A stretch of DNA of 64,000 nucleotides, from NCBI GenBank assembly GCA_033762815.1, contig JANRLF010000002.1:124001-188000 (forward strand), written 5' to 3'. The notes under the pieces were generated by a model that was not told where the DNA came from, did not search any database, and saw only the letters and a program-made list of their open reading frames with translations. Positions 1 through 8,363 of the stretch are shown here, one piece after another (the stretch's first letter is position 1; the number at the start of each line of letters is the position of its first letter). The stretch comes from JANRLF01 sp033762815 (GTDB lineage: Bacteria > Bacteroidota > Bacteroidia > Chitinophagales > CAIOSU01). The translations under genes and the position numbers were made by a program.

Positions 1-906
1 CATAATGTTTCCAACCCCAATAACCCCTGCCAACAAGGTCATTAATCCTACCCACCATACTACTAGGTTTATTACCGTAAAAATACCCATCACCTTACTG
101 TATTCCTCTACATTATTCCATACGCTAATGGCCCTTTTGTCCTCCTGGGAAATGAGGTGCCTGTCCGAGAGCTCCTTTACTACCTTTTTTTCTAGGGCTT
201 TCGATTCCGCAATAGAAATATTGCCCACCAACATGGAAAGGTTCTGTACATGGTCTTTGCCGTTATAGACTTTTTGGCCAGTAGTCATAGGCATGTAAAG
301 TCTGCGCATATCACGGTCGCCCCCTGGGTCTTCGAAAATGCCTACTACCTTAAAGGGTACACCATTAGCAATAATATATTTACCAATGGGGTCTTCGCCT
401 GGAGAAAAGAGCAAACCTTCGGCAATTTTACCCAAAGCCACTACTTTGGCGGCTGTGCGGTAATCATTGGCATTCAAGAATCGGCCCTTGGTCACTTTTA
501 GCGATTCAAGATGTTTATAGTTGGGGTGCACCCACAGTATATCAAAATTGGTACTGCGCTCACCGTACTTGATGCTGGCTTGCCATATCATGTTGCGGCT
601 AGCGGCTAACTGTACCCCTTCCACCTTGCCATTGAGATATTCCCAATCGGTATTCTCAAAGTGGATTTTTCTGCCTTCCCCCAAGCCTTTATAGGCTACC
701 GATGTTTCGTGGGCATCAAACCAGATACTGTTTACAGCATCGGAAGCAAAAGCTGACTTGGCACCATTTTGCAGGCCATTTCCAAAGCCTAGCAATAACA
801 TAAGCATAAAAATACCCCATGCCACACTAAAGGCAGTGAGAAATGTACGAAGCTTGTTTTTGCTTAGCGTTTGGAATATTTCTTGCCATATATCTAAGTT
901 AAACAT
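1..906 (-). CDS. MacB-like ABC transporter permease, partial (C-terminus beyond left edge)
   Basis: This is the membrane subunit of a MacB/LolCDE-type ABC exporter in the inner membrane. Only the first 302 codons lie in the window, and the frame is still open at base 1. Reading from the ATG at 906, an N-terminal segment rich in Leu and Phe (about residues 19-42) forms the first membrane helix. A soluble MacB periplasmic core-like region follows, and at the cut end the second hydrophobic stretch begins (about residues 278-302, ending VGNIM), typical of the FtsX-type membrane domain. The start lies 5 bases after the stop of the ATPase gene, so the two form an operon. The substrate is unknown. 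Confidence 0.9.
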   Translation of the reverse strand, partial: MFNLDIWQEIFQTLSKNKLRTFLTAFSVAWGIFMLMLLLGFGNGLQNGAKSAFASDAVNSIWFDAHETSVAYKGLGEGRKIHFENTDWEYLNGKVEGVQLAASRNMIWQASIKYGERSTNFDILWVHPNYKHLESLKVTKGRFLNANDYRTAAKVVALGKIAEGLLFSPGEDPIGKYIIANGVPFKVVGIFEDPGGDRDMRRLYMPMTTGQKVYNGKDHVQNLSMLVGNISIAESKALEKKVVKELSDRHLISQEDKRAISVWNNVEEYSKVMGIFTVINLVVWWVGLMTLLAGVIGVGNIM

Positions 907-911
907 GGCTC

Positions 912-1586
912 TTAGTTTAAGATTGTTCCATCTTTTAAGCGGATCAATCTGTCGGTCATTGCGGCAATATCATTCTCGTGCGTAACGATGACGATGCTCA
1001 TGCCAGTTTTGTTCACTTCTTTGAAAAGCGCCATCACTTCATGCGAGGTCACGGAATCCAAAGCTCCGGTGGGCTCATCTGCCAATATGATTTTAGGCTT
1101 GCTTACCAGTGCTCTTGCAATAGCTACCCTTTGCTGTTGCCCCCCTGACATTTCCGAGGGCAAATGGTTGGCCCACTCTTTTAAGCCTACCTTGTCCAGA
1201 TACTCCAATGCCATTTTATTGCGTGTGCTACGGCTTACCTTTTGGTAGTATAGGGGCAGTGCCACATTTTCTTGCGCTGTTTTGAAGGAAAGCAAGTTGA
1301 ACGACTGAAACACAAAACCAATCAATTGGCCCCTGAGTTGTGCGGCCTTTGTTTGGGATGGTTTATTAATTAGGTGGTTGTTAAGATAATATGCGCCGGT
1401 ATCGTAATCGTCCAGAATACCCAAAATGTTCAAAAGCGTTGACTTGCCCGATCCAGAAGAACCCATAATGGACACTAACTCGCCTTTTTTTACTGACATG
1501 TCTATCCCTTTCAGCACATGTAAGCTATGGGTGCCAGTTTTATATGACTTGTGCAGGTTTTCTATTTTGATAACGTCCTCGCTCAT
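912..1586 (-). CDS. ABC transporter ATP-binding protein (MacB/LolD type)
   Basis: This is the ATPase of the MacB/LolD family that drives the permease encoded just downstream. All nucleotide-binding motifs are present: Walker A GSSGSGKS at residues 42-49, Q-loop Gln94, signature SGGQQ at 147-151, Walker B ending in ILADE at 167-171, and H-loop His203. The 224-residue length is normal for the stand-alone ATPase of this family. It is read first in the operon, with the permease following after 5 bases. The family handles lipoproteins, peptides or macrolides; nothing here identifies the substrate. Confidence 0.93.
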   Translation of the reverse strand: MSEDVIKIENLHKSYKTGTHSLHVLKGIDMSVKKGELVSIMGSSGSGKSTLLNILGILDDYDTGAYYLNNHLINKPSQTKAAQLRGQLIGFVFQSFNLLSFKTAQENVALPLYYQKVSRSTRNKMALEYLDKVGLKEWANHLPSEMSGGQQQRVAIARALVSKPKIILADEPTGALDSVTSHEVMALFKEVNKTGMSIVIVTHENDIAAMTDRLIRLKDGTILN

Positions 1587-1707
1587 TTCTTGGGGAATAG
1601 TAATGCAAGAATACAGGTAATGTTCAATGCCACTACCAAAATTAGATGAAACTAAGTTATGATTAGATTAACAATGGCATCCTCCCATTTTTTGAATGCC
1701 CTTTTTG

Positions 1708-1715
1708 TAGATTTG
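1708..1715 (+). promoter_or_regulatory. -7 promoter box upstream of the peroxiredoxin gene
   Basis: TAGATTTG fits the Bacteroidota -7 consensus TAnnTTTG. It lies about 70 bases before the start codon. A TTTG at 1691-1694 is too close to be a well-spaced -33 element, so the assignment rests on the -7 box alone. Confidence 0.45.
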
Positions 1716-1784
1716 TCTTGAACCTATTTTCGGGATAGGCGTTAGCTGAATCAATATTCATTCACCCAATAAAAACACTTAAAA

Positions 1785-2414
1785 ATGTCATTAGTCGGAA
1801 AATCAGCCCCTTCTTTCAAAGCCCCAGCCGTTGTGGACGGCGGTGAATTTGTTGACGATTTTTCATTGGATAGCTACCTAGGAAAGCAATACGTGGTGTT
1901 CTTCTTTTACCCAAAAGATTTCACTTTCGTTTGCCCTACGGAATTGCACGCTTTCCAGGAAAAATTGGGAGAATTCCAAAAATTGAATACTGCGGTGGTG
2001 GCTTGCTCAACTGATAGCGAACAAAGCCACTGGGCGTGGTTGCAAGTTGCCAAAGATAAAGGCGGCATACAAGGTATTACCTACCCTGTGGTAGCCGATT
2101 TGTCAAAAACCATTAGCATGAACTATGGTGTACTGGCTGGCGAGTATGACTACGATGAAGAGGGTAGATCAATTTTCGTTGGTGCCCCAATTGCATACCG
2201 TGGTTTGTTTTTGATTGATAAGGAAGGCGTGGTACGCCATGAAACCATCAACGATTTCCCATTAGGCAGAAATGTTGACGAAGCGTTGCGCATGGTGAAG
2301 GCCCTACAGTTCAACGAAGAAAAAGGCGAAGTATGCCCCGCCAACTGGGACGAAGGTAAAGAAGGAATGGTAGCCACCCACGATGGCGTTGCAAGCTACT
2401 TGGCCACCCATTAA
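1785..2414 (+). CDS. 2-Cys peroxiredoxin (AhpC/TSA family)
   Basis: This thiol peroxidase reduces H2O2 and organic hydroperoxides in the cytoplasm. The peroxidatic cysteine is Cys50 in the motif FTFVCPTE, and the resolving cysteine is Cys184 in EVCPANW near the C-terminus, so this is a typical 2-Cys enzyme of the AhpC/Prx1 group. At 209 residues it has the normal length. No ahpF-like reductase is adjacent, so the electron donor (thioredoxin or AhpF) is unknown. It is a single-gene unit with its own -7 box upstream and a strong terminator 25 bases after the stop. Confidence 0.96.
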   Translation: MSLVGKSAPSFKAPAVVDGGEFVDDFSLDSYLGKQYVVFFFYPKDFTFVCPTELHAFQEKLGEFQKLNTAVVACSTDSEQSHWAWLQVAKDKGGIQGITYPVVADLSKTISMNYGVLAGEYDYDEEGRSIFVGAPIAYRGLFLIDKEGVVRHETINDFPLGRNVDEALRMVKALQFNEEKGEVCPANWDEGKEGMVATHDGVASYLATH

Positions 2415-2439
2415 TTTTTATGTATGCACCATACAACAG

Positions 2440-2467
2440 AAAGGCTGCCTATATAGGCAGCCTTTTT
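2440..2467 (+). terminator. Rho-independent terminator after the peroxiredoxin gene
   Basis: A perfect 10-bp stem (AAAGGCTGCC at 2440-2449 paired with 2456-2465), a TATATA loop and a T run at 2463-2467. It follows the peroxiredoxin stop directly. Confidence 0.9.
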
Positions 2468-2505
2468 AATTGTCTTTCATGACCGTGTCAAGATGGAATC
2501 TGTAC

Positions 2506-2535
2506 TTGTTACTAGCCGCTAAATAGCTACCTTTG
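2506..2535 (+). promoter_or_regulatory. purL promoter (-33 TTG, -7 TACCTTTG)
   Basis: TTG at 2506-2508 and TACCTTTG at 2528-2535 are 19 bases apart, the best two-part match to the Bacteroidota housekeeping promoter in the window. The purL ATG follows 19 bases after the box. No purine operator or riboswitch fold is visible in the short leader. Confidence 0.7.
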
Positions 2536-2554
2536 CAGGCAAATACCAGCCGAC

Positions 2555-4783
2555 ATGCAAACCCACTATGCCGAACCAAAAGTGACTGTTGAAATTGCCA
2601 AGGAATTAGGTCTTTTGCCCGAGGAATACGAGCGCATTCAGCAGATATTGGGCCGCAACCCCAACTTTACGGAAATCAGCATCTATTCGGTAATGTGGAG
2701 CGAGCATTGCTCTTATAAAAACTCCATTGTTTGGTTGAAGACTTTACCCCGTAAAGGTGCAAGGCTATTGGTGGAAGCAGGGGAAGAAAATGCGGGTCTG
2801 GTGGACATAGGAAAGGGTCTGGGCTGTGTGTTTAAAATCGAAAGCCATAACCATCCTTCGGCTATAGAACCTTACCAAGGTGCCGCCACGGGCGTAGGGG
2901 GCATACACCGCGATATTTTCACCATGGGTGCTAGGCCTATTGCGGCATTGAATTCTTTGCGTTTTGGCAGTTTGAACAGCGAACGCACCCGCCACTTACT
3001 GAAAGGGGTTGTGCACGGCATAGGCGGTTATGGCAATGCTTTTGGCGTGCCTACGGTGGCCGGTGAAGTATATTTTGATGAATGCTATGAAGTGAACCCA
3101 CTGGTGAACGCAATGTCAGTAGGGGTGGTAGATGTCAAGAAAACCGTGTCCGCCGTTTCCAAGGGGGCGGGCAATCCTGTTTATATAGTGGGTTCCGCCA
3201 CGGGCAAAGACGGCATACACGGGGCTACTTTCGCTTCTGAAGAAATCACGGAAGATTCGGCTGACAAGCTACCATCGGTACAGGTGGGTGACCCTTTTCA
3301 AGAAAAGCTGCTATTGGAAGCTACGCTGGAGGTAATTGAAACAGGTGCCGTAGTGGGCATGCAAGATATGGGCGCAGCGGGTATTACCTGCAGCACTTCT
3401 GAAATGTCTGCCAAAGGTGAGCATGGTATGAAGGTATGGTTGGACAAAGTGCCCACCCGCCAAGAAAACATGAAGCCATTCGAGATACTGTTATCCGAAT
3501 CGCAGGAGCGGATGCTGGTAGTAGTGGAAAAGGGAAAGGAAAAGCTGGTGGAAGAAATCTATGCCAAATGGGACCTCAACTGTACCCAAATAGGCGAAGT
3601 AACTGAGGGCGGTTTGTTGGAGTACTACATGTATGGCGAACTGGTAGCACAAACCCCTGCCGAACCATTGGTATTGGGCGGTGGTGCCCCAGTGTATAAA
3701 AGGGAATATACCGAGCCGGAATATTACCGAGCCGCAAAGCAATTCAGTACCGAACAAGTACCCGAACCAGCCGATTTGAAAGCTGTTGCCGAATTGTTGG
3801 TAAAACTGCCCAATATCGCCTCTAAGCGTTGGGTGTATCGCCAATACGATTCCATGGTGGGCGCAAACAATACCAGCACCAATGCCCCATCTGATGCGGC
3901 TATTATCCGCATTATGGGCAGTGATACCGCTTTGGCGGTAACAGTGGACTGCAACTCGCGCTATGTGCACGCCGACCCTTACAAGGGTGGAGCTATTGCG
4001 GTGTGCGAGGCCGCCCGTAATATTGTATGCTCGGGGGGCCAGCCAGTGGCCATTACTAATTGCCTCAACTTTGGCAACCCTTACAACCCTGAGGTTTATT
4101 GGCAGTTTGTAAACGCCATTACGGGTATGGGCGACGCTTGCCGCAAGCTCGATACCCCAGTTACTGGTGGCAATGTCAGCTTTTATAATCAAAGTGACGA
4201 AGGGCCTGTGTTTCCTACCCCTACCATTGGTATGGTGGGTGTTTTGGACACTATAGAACAACGCATGACCTTGGATTTCAAACAAGCGGGCGATTTGATT
4301 TATTTAGTGGGGGATGCGCAGAACGATATCGCCTCCAGCGAGTATTTGGTGCATTACCATGGCATCAGAAACTCACCAGCGCCTTTCTTTGAATTGGAAA
4401 AAGAAGCCCAGTTACAAAATGCGGTACAGCAGGTGGTGGCGCAAAAATTAGTATCATCGGCACATGATGTTTCTGAAGGGGGCTTGTTCGTCACCCTATT
4501 GGAAAGCGCTATGCCTCGTGGATTTGGTTTTGATCTATCAACGGATGCTAGCTTCCGGAAGGATGCTTGGTTGTTTGGGGAAGCCCAAAGTAGGGTAGTA
4601 GTGAGTGTATCAACCGAGCAGCAACTGGCTTTTGAAAGTTTTATAAAATCAACCGGTATAGCTTTCAAGCAAATTGGTACCGTGGCGGCTAGTAATCTGA
4701 TAACCATTGACGGCCAAAATTGGGGAGCGGTGCCCACTTACAAGGCGGCTTACGACACGGCCATTGAAAGCAGATTGATTTAA
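2555..4783 (+). CDS. purL: Phosphoribosylformylglycinamidine synthase, large subunit (small-type PurL)
   Basis: It catalyses ATP-dependent conversion of FGAR to FGAM in de novo purine synthesis. The 742-residue length marks the short PurL form that lacks the fused glutaminase domain and so needs separate PurQ and PurS, which are not in this window. Recognisable signatures are the early SEHCSYK motif, the HNHPSAIEPYQGAATGVGG block, SESQERM, and HDVSEGG in the C-terminal half. The gene has its own promoter. Its TAA stop abuts the stop of the convergent membrane gene, the two sharing the palindrome TAATTA with no spacer. Confidence 0.97.
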   Translation: MQTHYAEPKVTVEIAKELGLLPEEYERIQQILGRNPNFTEISIYSVMWSEHCSYKNSIVWLKTLPRKGARLLVEAGEENAGLVDIGKGLGCVFKIESHNHPSAIEPYQGAATGVGGIHRDIFTMGARPIAALNSLRFGSLNSERTRHLLKGVVHGIGGYGNAFGVPTVAGEVYFDECYEVNPLVNAMSVGVVDVKKTVSAVSKGAGNPVYIVGSATGKDGIHGATFASEEITEDSADKLPSVQVGDPFQEKLLLEATLEVIETGAVVGMQDMGAAGITCSTSEMSAKGEHGMKVWLDKVPTRQENMKPFEILLSESQERMLVVVEKGKEKLVEEIYAKWDLNCTQIGEVTEGGLLEYYMYGELVAQTPAEPLVLGGGAPVYKREYTEPEYYRAAKQFSTEQVPEPADLKAVAELLVKLPNIASKRWVYRQYDSMVGANNTSTNAPSDAAIIRIMGSDTALAVTVDCNSRYVHADPYKGGAIAVCEAARNIVCSGGQPVAITNCLNFGNPYNPEVYWQFVNAITGMGDACRKLDTPVTGGNVSFYNQSDEGPVFPTPTIGMVGVLDTIEQRMTLDFKQAGDLIYLVGDAQNDIASSEYLVHYHGIRNSPAPFFELEKEAQLQNAVQQVVAQKLVSSAHDVSEGGLFVTLLESAMPRGFGFDLSTDASFRKDAWLFGEAQSRVVVSVSTEQQLAFESFIKSTGIAFKQIGTVAASNLITIDGQNWGAVPTYKAAYDTAIESRLI

Positions 4784-5608
4784 TTACTGCTTTTGCCTAG
4801 CTCGTTTAAAAAGCTCTGCTTTTTCAACTATTATTTCATTGGTTATCCAGCCTAATACTTGTTCCTCTTTATTGCCCGATTTAGTGATGAAAACATCCTG
4901 ACAGAGGGCATTATCTAGCATCATTTGTTTAGCTTCATAAAGTTTTGCCGTATCAGGCAAATAAAACTTGCCTGCATCTGTTATAGATATAATTTCTTGA
5001 AAAAGATGGTAGTCACTGTTGAACATATCTCCTATTGTTAACTCTTCAATAGCTTTTTTCGTCCCTTCAGCTACTCCATTAATTTTAATTTCGCCGCTAT
5101 TGTGTCCGATAATAAAACGTTCAATAGTTGAGCGATAAACTAGAAAAACAAACTTACTGGAAGATTTATCTAATATTGGCAAGCGCTCTGTCTGTAACGT
5201 TTGCATGGTTTTAATCAGAGGCAATAGGGCAAGATTTTTAAATCCGTCAATACCATCGGCTTTATGGTAGGCAAAGTTGTTGGGGGTAAGCATTACATCG
5301 GTCACTTTTATCTCCTGCATCTTTTCATCCTGTGAAAGCACTTTTTGTACCAGGCTATTGGTGTTTTTGTTTGCCGACTCAAAGTTCTCTTTTGAAAAAT
5401 AATAGGCAAGCACGGTACCCATCCATGTGCCCAAAAGCGGTAGAAGCAATCCGAACAAATCTTTTATATGATTGTATTCTTTATCTTCTGCATTTATTTT
5501 AATACATGCAAGAATGATAAGCAGAGTAAGTATGAAACCTGTGATAATTATAACAAAGCGAGCTATCCAATTTTGAGGCTTTGGGGGGGGTAATTCTTCG
5601 GGGTTCAT
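4784..5608 (-). CDS. Membrane-anchored protein with a degenerate CBS-domain pair
   Basis: I do not recognise a named family. After a Pro-rich N-terminus there are two hydrophobic helices (about residues 15-38 and 50-70), then a cytosolic part. This reads as two weak CBS modules: VTDVMLTPNNF through RLPILD and VYRSTIERF (about residues 103-165), then TIGDMF through VFITKSG and LGWITNEII (about 190-262). CBS pairs often bind adenine nucleotides and act as sensors, so a membrane-linked regulatory role is possible but inferred. It converges on purL with no intergenic bases, and the divergent neighbour is the PhnZ-like gene. Confidence 0.7.
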   Translation of the reverse strand: MNPEELPPPKPQNWIARFVIIITGFILTLLIILACIKINAEDKEYNHIKDLFGLLLPLLGTWMGTVLAYYFSKENFESANKNTNSLVQKVLSQDEKMQEIKVTDVMLTPNNFAYHKADGIDGFKNLALLPLIKTMQTLQTERLPILDKSSSKFVFLVYRSTIERFIIGHNSGEIKINGVAEGTKKAIEELTIGDMFNSDYHLFQEIISITDAGKFYLPDTAKLYEAKQMMLDNALCQDVFITKSGNKEEQVLGWITNEIIVEKAELFKRARQKQ

Positions 5609-5719
5609 AAAGTAAATTTTACCAAGAGATAAAAATAGAATAAATAATTATTTTGGCGTAATTTTTTTCTCAATCAATTTATAGGGAAGAGAGAATGGTA
5701 ATGAAAAAGACGATTATTG

Positions 5720-5727
5720 TAAATTTG
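5720..5727 (+). promoter_or_regulatory. -7 promoter box upstream of the PhnZ-like gene
   Basis: TAAATTTG fits TAnnTTTG and ends only 7 bases before the first ATG at 5735; in-frame ATGs at 5741 and 5744 are alternatives. The predicted leader is a few bases at most. No spaced TTG is seen upstream. Confidence 0.45.
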
Positions 5728-5734
5728 AACTTAA

Positions 5735-6328
5735 ATGCTAATGATGAATCCCAAGATTGAAGCTACCATTGACGAGATATTCACCTTGTACGAAAAGTAC
5801 GGCAGGGCCGATTATATCGGAGAAGCTATCTCCCAAATCGAGCACATGTCTCAGGCTGCACAATTGGCAGAGCGCGATGGCTTTGATGATGAGGTGATTT
5901 TGGCTGCCTTTTTTCACGACATTGGCCAAATATGCGTAAATGAAAGCCAATACCATGATATGGGCGGATTTGGCAACCAAGAGCATGAAAAAGTAGGAGG
6001 GGAGTTTCTGCGGAGAAGGGGATTTTCGGAAAAAGTGGCCAGCCTTGCCGAAAACCATGTGGATGCTAAAAGGTACCTTACCTATAAATATCCTGAATAC
6101 TATAATAAGTTGACCGAGGCGAGCAAAGAAACCCTGCGCTATCAAGGAGGGCCTATGAGCAAGGAAGAAGCCGAGGCATTTGAACAGAGCCCCTATTTCA
6201 AAGAAAGCGTAAAGCTACGGGAGTATGACGAGGCAGGTAAGGAAATAGGCATCCCCTTAGTGGATATGGGGCACATGAAGCACTTGGTAAGAAAGCACCT
6301 TACCGAGCAACTGAAGCATGCTTTGTAG
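5735..6328 (+). CDS. PhnZ-like HD-domain mixed-valent diiron oxygenase
   Basis: The sequence follows PhnZ (2-amino-1-hydroxyethylphosphonate dioxygenase) and its relative TmpB closely. It carries the substrate-loop DYIGEA with Tyr27 and Glu30, the metal ligands His37, His61-Asp62, His84, His108 and Asp165 at PhnZ-like spacing, and the family blocks DMGG, HEKVG, AKRYL and YQGGPM. Such enzymes oxidatively cleave a C-P or C-N bond using a Fe(II)/Fe(III) pair. No phnY-like hydroxylase, phosphonate transporter or other C-P gene is adjacent, so the substrate is open. Three in-frame ATGs (5735, 5741, 5744) could be the start; the -7 box just upstream does not decide between them. Confidence 0.85.
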   Translation: MLMMNPKIEATIDEIFTLYEKYGRADYIGEAISQIEHMSQAAQLAERDGFDDEVILAAFFHDIGQICVNESQYHDMGGFGNQEHEKVGGEFLRRRGFSEKVASLAENHVDAKRYLTYKYPEYYNKLTEASKETLRYQGGPMSKEEAEAFEQSPYFKESVKLREYDEAGKEIGIPLVDMGHMKHLVRKHLTEQLKHAL

Positions 6329-6821
6329 CTAGTATGGAGTAGCCAGATTTTAATTTGCTATCGTGCCAAAGGAATTCATTTCATTTTGCGCTTAGCACCG
6401 TTGGGTCTTGGTGAGCGAAGTTGAACCATAGTGGTGGCAGAAGTTTGATCTTCAATTTTTTCGCTTGCAAATGTGGGGCTAAATACTTACCATTGATTGA
6501 TGGGTATTCTGAAGTATCGAGTATTGAGTAGCAAGTAACCAGAGTCAATAAAAAACATGAAAAAACACACTATTTTCAAATAAATAATTGGAAATCAATG
6601 TATTGACCAAAACTGAAATGGTACTGAAGCACCACCGAAGCACCACTGAAGCACCACCGAAGCACCACCGAAGCACCACTGAAACACCACTGAAATACCA
6701 CTGAAATAGTACTGAAACGAAAATATGGTGAGCAAAAATGGCAAACGGAAACCTGGAATCAACCTAACATTATTCTAAACACCCAAAAATTCAACAATTA
6801 GCACACCAGCACATTATCTTT
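6329..6821. other. Non-coding region between convergent genes
   Basis: About 490 bases between the stops of the PhnZ-like gene and the acyl-CoA reductase gene. I see no credible reading frame and no strong terminator. A weak imperfect hairpin may form around 6414-6464 (GCGAAGTTGAA against TTCAAT...TTCGC). The distinctive content is the 11-bp tandem array at 6612-6719. Confidence 0.6.
6612..6719 (-). repeat. Degenerate 11-bp tandem repeat array 1 (about ten units)
   Basis: Nine full units and one partial unit with an exact 11-base period: ACTGAAATGGT, ACTGAAGCACC, ACCGAAGCACC, then variants ending in ACTGAAATACC, ACTGAAATAGT and ACTGAAACG. Central units are the most alike and the edge units diverge. 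On the minus strand the consensus is TCRGTGGTGYT, which matches the array at 54900-55009 (shared core TCRnnGGTRYT). The array lies between two gene 3' ends. Its function is unknown. Confidence 0.9.
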
Positions 6822-7832
6822 TTAATTGATACTACCAAGAAACTGCATCGTATCCACCTTGTCGGCATAGTCCCATAGCTGCGGTTGTTGCGATTGGCCA
6901 AATGGAATAGCCCCTTCAATAGGCAAATGGCTCACTAGGCACTGGATTTCATCGGCTTGCGCTGCTAGGGAAGCAGTTAACTGGACTAAGTCATCATAAA
7001 ATTCATAATGCAGGCAGGCTATCGGCGAACGGGTAGTGGCCGCTTCCCTAACCATTAGGAAATCGGAGGCTAAATGGGGCACGTTGTTCAGTAGTAACAG
7101 GGTGCGGTTGTAATCATAATTGTTGCGGTACTTGTCATGTTCAATAATGTCGCGGTACACTTCCAATTGGTCGAGCAGTTTTGGAATTTCATAACCCTTG
7201 GGCAGATAGAGCTTTGAAACATTCCTGCAGCCTAGCCCGAAGTAGCGGAAGATATCGATGCCAAGCAGCATCAATTCATCCGGTTTTTCCTTACCTGAAA
7301 GGATGGCTATCGAATTTCTGTTTCTACGGATAATATGCGGGTACTTCCCGAAATATTCTTCGAAATAACGGGAGGTGTTGTTGCCGCCCGTAGCTATGAT
7401 GGCATCGAAGCCGCTAAGGCGCTCTGAAAATGCCACTTGGTCTTTGAACCATGGATACGCCTCCGTCAACAAGCCTGTTAAGTAAGGCAAGAGGTAGGGG
7501 TCTTTGGAGGAAAGTTTTACTTGGGCTTTGTGGCCGCTGCCCAATACGCACAGCAAGTCATGGAAGCCAACTAAGGGAATGTTGCCTGCCATTACTATCC
7601 CAATAGTTTTTGGGGGAGTATCGTGTAATTCGTATGCCGAAAGCCATTGTTGCAGGGCTTTTTCCTGAAGAAAGTTTTGAACTATAGCCTTTAGCGATTG
7701 TTCAATATTGGCAGGAGTGAACCATTTATTGTTGTGATAGGTACGTACTATTACTGGCTCCATTTCGGGTATTTTCTCCGAGATGATGCCACCCCAATGG
7801 CCCAGTGCGCCGATGCGTTGCTGCAGATTCAT
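6822..7832 (-). CDS. Acyl-CoA reductase (LuxC-like family)
   Basis: This enzyme of the LuxC-like acyl-CoA reductase family (aldehyde-dehydrogenase fold) is expected to reduce acyl-CoA to aldehyde or alcohol with NAD(P)H. Visible are GIVMAGNIPLVG (about residues 78-89) in the cofactor-binding half, ATGGNNTS at 147-154, and the likely catalytic Cys202 in FGLGCRNVS. At 336 residues it is shorter than classical LuxC (about 480). No luciferase or LuxD/LuxE genes are present. It diverges from a 2x[4Fe-4S] ferredoxin gene across 78 bases. The physiological acyl chain is unknown. Confidence 0.85.
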   Translation of the reverse strand: MNLQQRIGALGHWGGIISEKIPEMEPVIVRTYHNNKWFTPANIEQSLKAIVQNFLQEKALQQWLSAYELHDTPPKTIGIVMAGNIPLVGFHDLLCVLGSGHKAQVKLSSKDPYLLPYLTGLLTEAYPWFKDQVAFSERLSGFDAIIATGGNNTSRYFEEYFGKYPHIIRRNRNSIAILSGKEKPDELMLLGIDIFRYFGLGCRNVSKLYLPKGYEIPKLLDQLEVYRDIIEHDKYRNNYDYNRTLLLLNNVPHLASDFLMVREAATTRSPIACLHYEFYDDLVQLTASLAAQADEIQCLVSHLPIEGAIPFGQSQQPQLWDYADKVDTMQFLGSIN

Positions 7833-7873
7833 TGACCTTGTATATTAATGTGGCGCATGTGGCCCAATTGTGG

Positions 7874-7881
7874 TAATTTTG
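7874..7881 (+). promoter_or_regulatory. -7 promoter box for the ferredoxin gene
   Basis: TAATTTTG in the 78-base gap between the divergent acyl-CoA reductase and ferredoxin genes, 29 bases before the ferredoxin ATG. No well-spaced -33 TTG is seen. Confidence 0.5.
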
Positions 7882-7910
7882 CAGTGCAAAACTAAAGTAA
7901 AGATAGTATT

Positions 7911-8258
7911 ATGGCTATCATGATTACCGATGAGTGCATTAATTGCGGAGCTTGCGAGCCCGAATGCCCCAACCATGCCATTTACGAGGGCGGTGTGGAA
8001 TGGGCCATTATGGATGGCAACACCGTAAAGGGTCCCATAGTGCTAATGGACGGCAATGTAGTGGATGCGGCCCAAAAGTTTGCGCCCGTATCTGAAGATT
8101 TTTACTACATAGTGGCTGATAAATGCACCGAGTGCGTCGGCTTTCATGAAGAACCGCAATGTGCCGCCGTATGCCCCGTAGATTGCTGCGTGCCCGATCC
8201 TGACCACGTGGAAAGTAAGGACTCCCTCCTGCATAAAAAGGAAAAGCTCCATTTGTAG
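7911..8258 (+). CDS. 2x[4Fe-4S] ferredoxin
   Basis: A small cytoplasmic electron carrier of 115 residues. The first cluster motif is CINCGACEPECP starting at Cys9. The second is CTECVGFHEEPQCAAVCP, with the longer spacing between the second and third cysteines seen in Chromatium-type (Alvin-type) ferredoxins. An acidic insertion of roughly 40 residues separates the motifs, and a charged C-terminal tail follows. It is divergent to the acyl-CoA reductase gene. This pairing is familiar to me from other Bacteroidota, but a functional link is inference. Confidence 0.93.
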   Translation: MAIMITDECINCGACEPECPNHAIYEGGVEWAIMDGNTVKGPIVLMDGNVVDAAQKFAPVSEDFYYIVADKCTECVGFHEEPQCAAVCPVDCCVPDPDHVESKDSLLHKKEKLHL

Positions 8259-8363
8259 CATATTGCTTCAGTAAGGTTGATGCCTGGTTGTTCAAGAAAG
8301 GGCGGGTGATGAACTTGTTTCACCATCTCCCACGATGCAATTATTATCCTAATTTTATCATTC

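Noticed and set aside
3491..4285. A 264-codon open frame antisense to purL
   Set aside because: It lies wholly inside purL on the other strand and its translation is unlike a protein (His-rich, no known domain). It is a shadow of purL codon usage.
6612..6719. Possible CRISPR array
   Set aside because: Units are 11 bases, contiguous, without spacers, and no cas genes are present.
6822..7832. A bioluminescence (lux) system suggested by the LuxC-like protein
   Set aside because: There are no luxA, luxB, luxD or luxE genes, and the protein is shorter than true LuxC.
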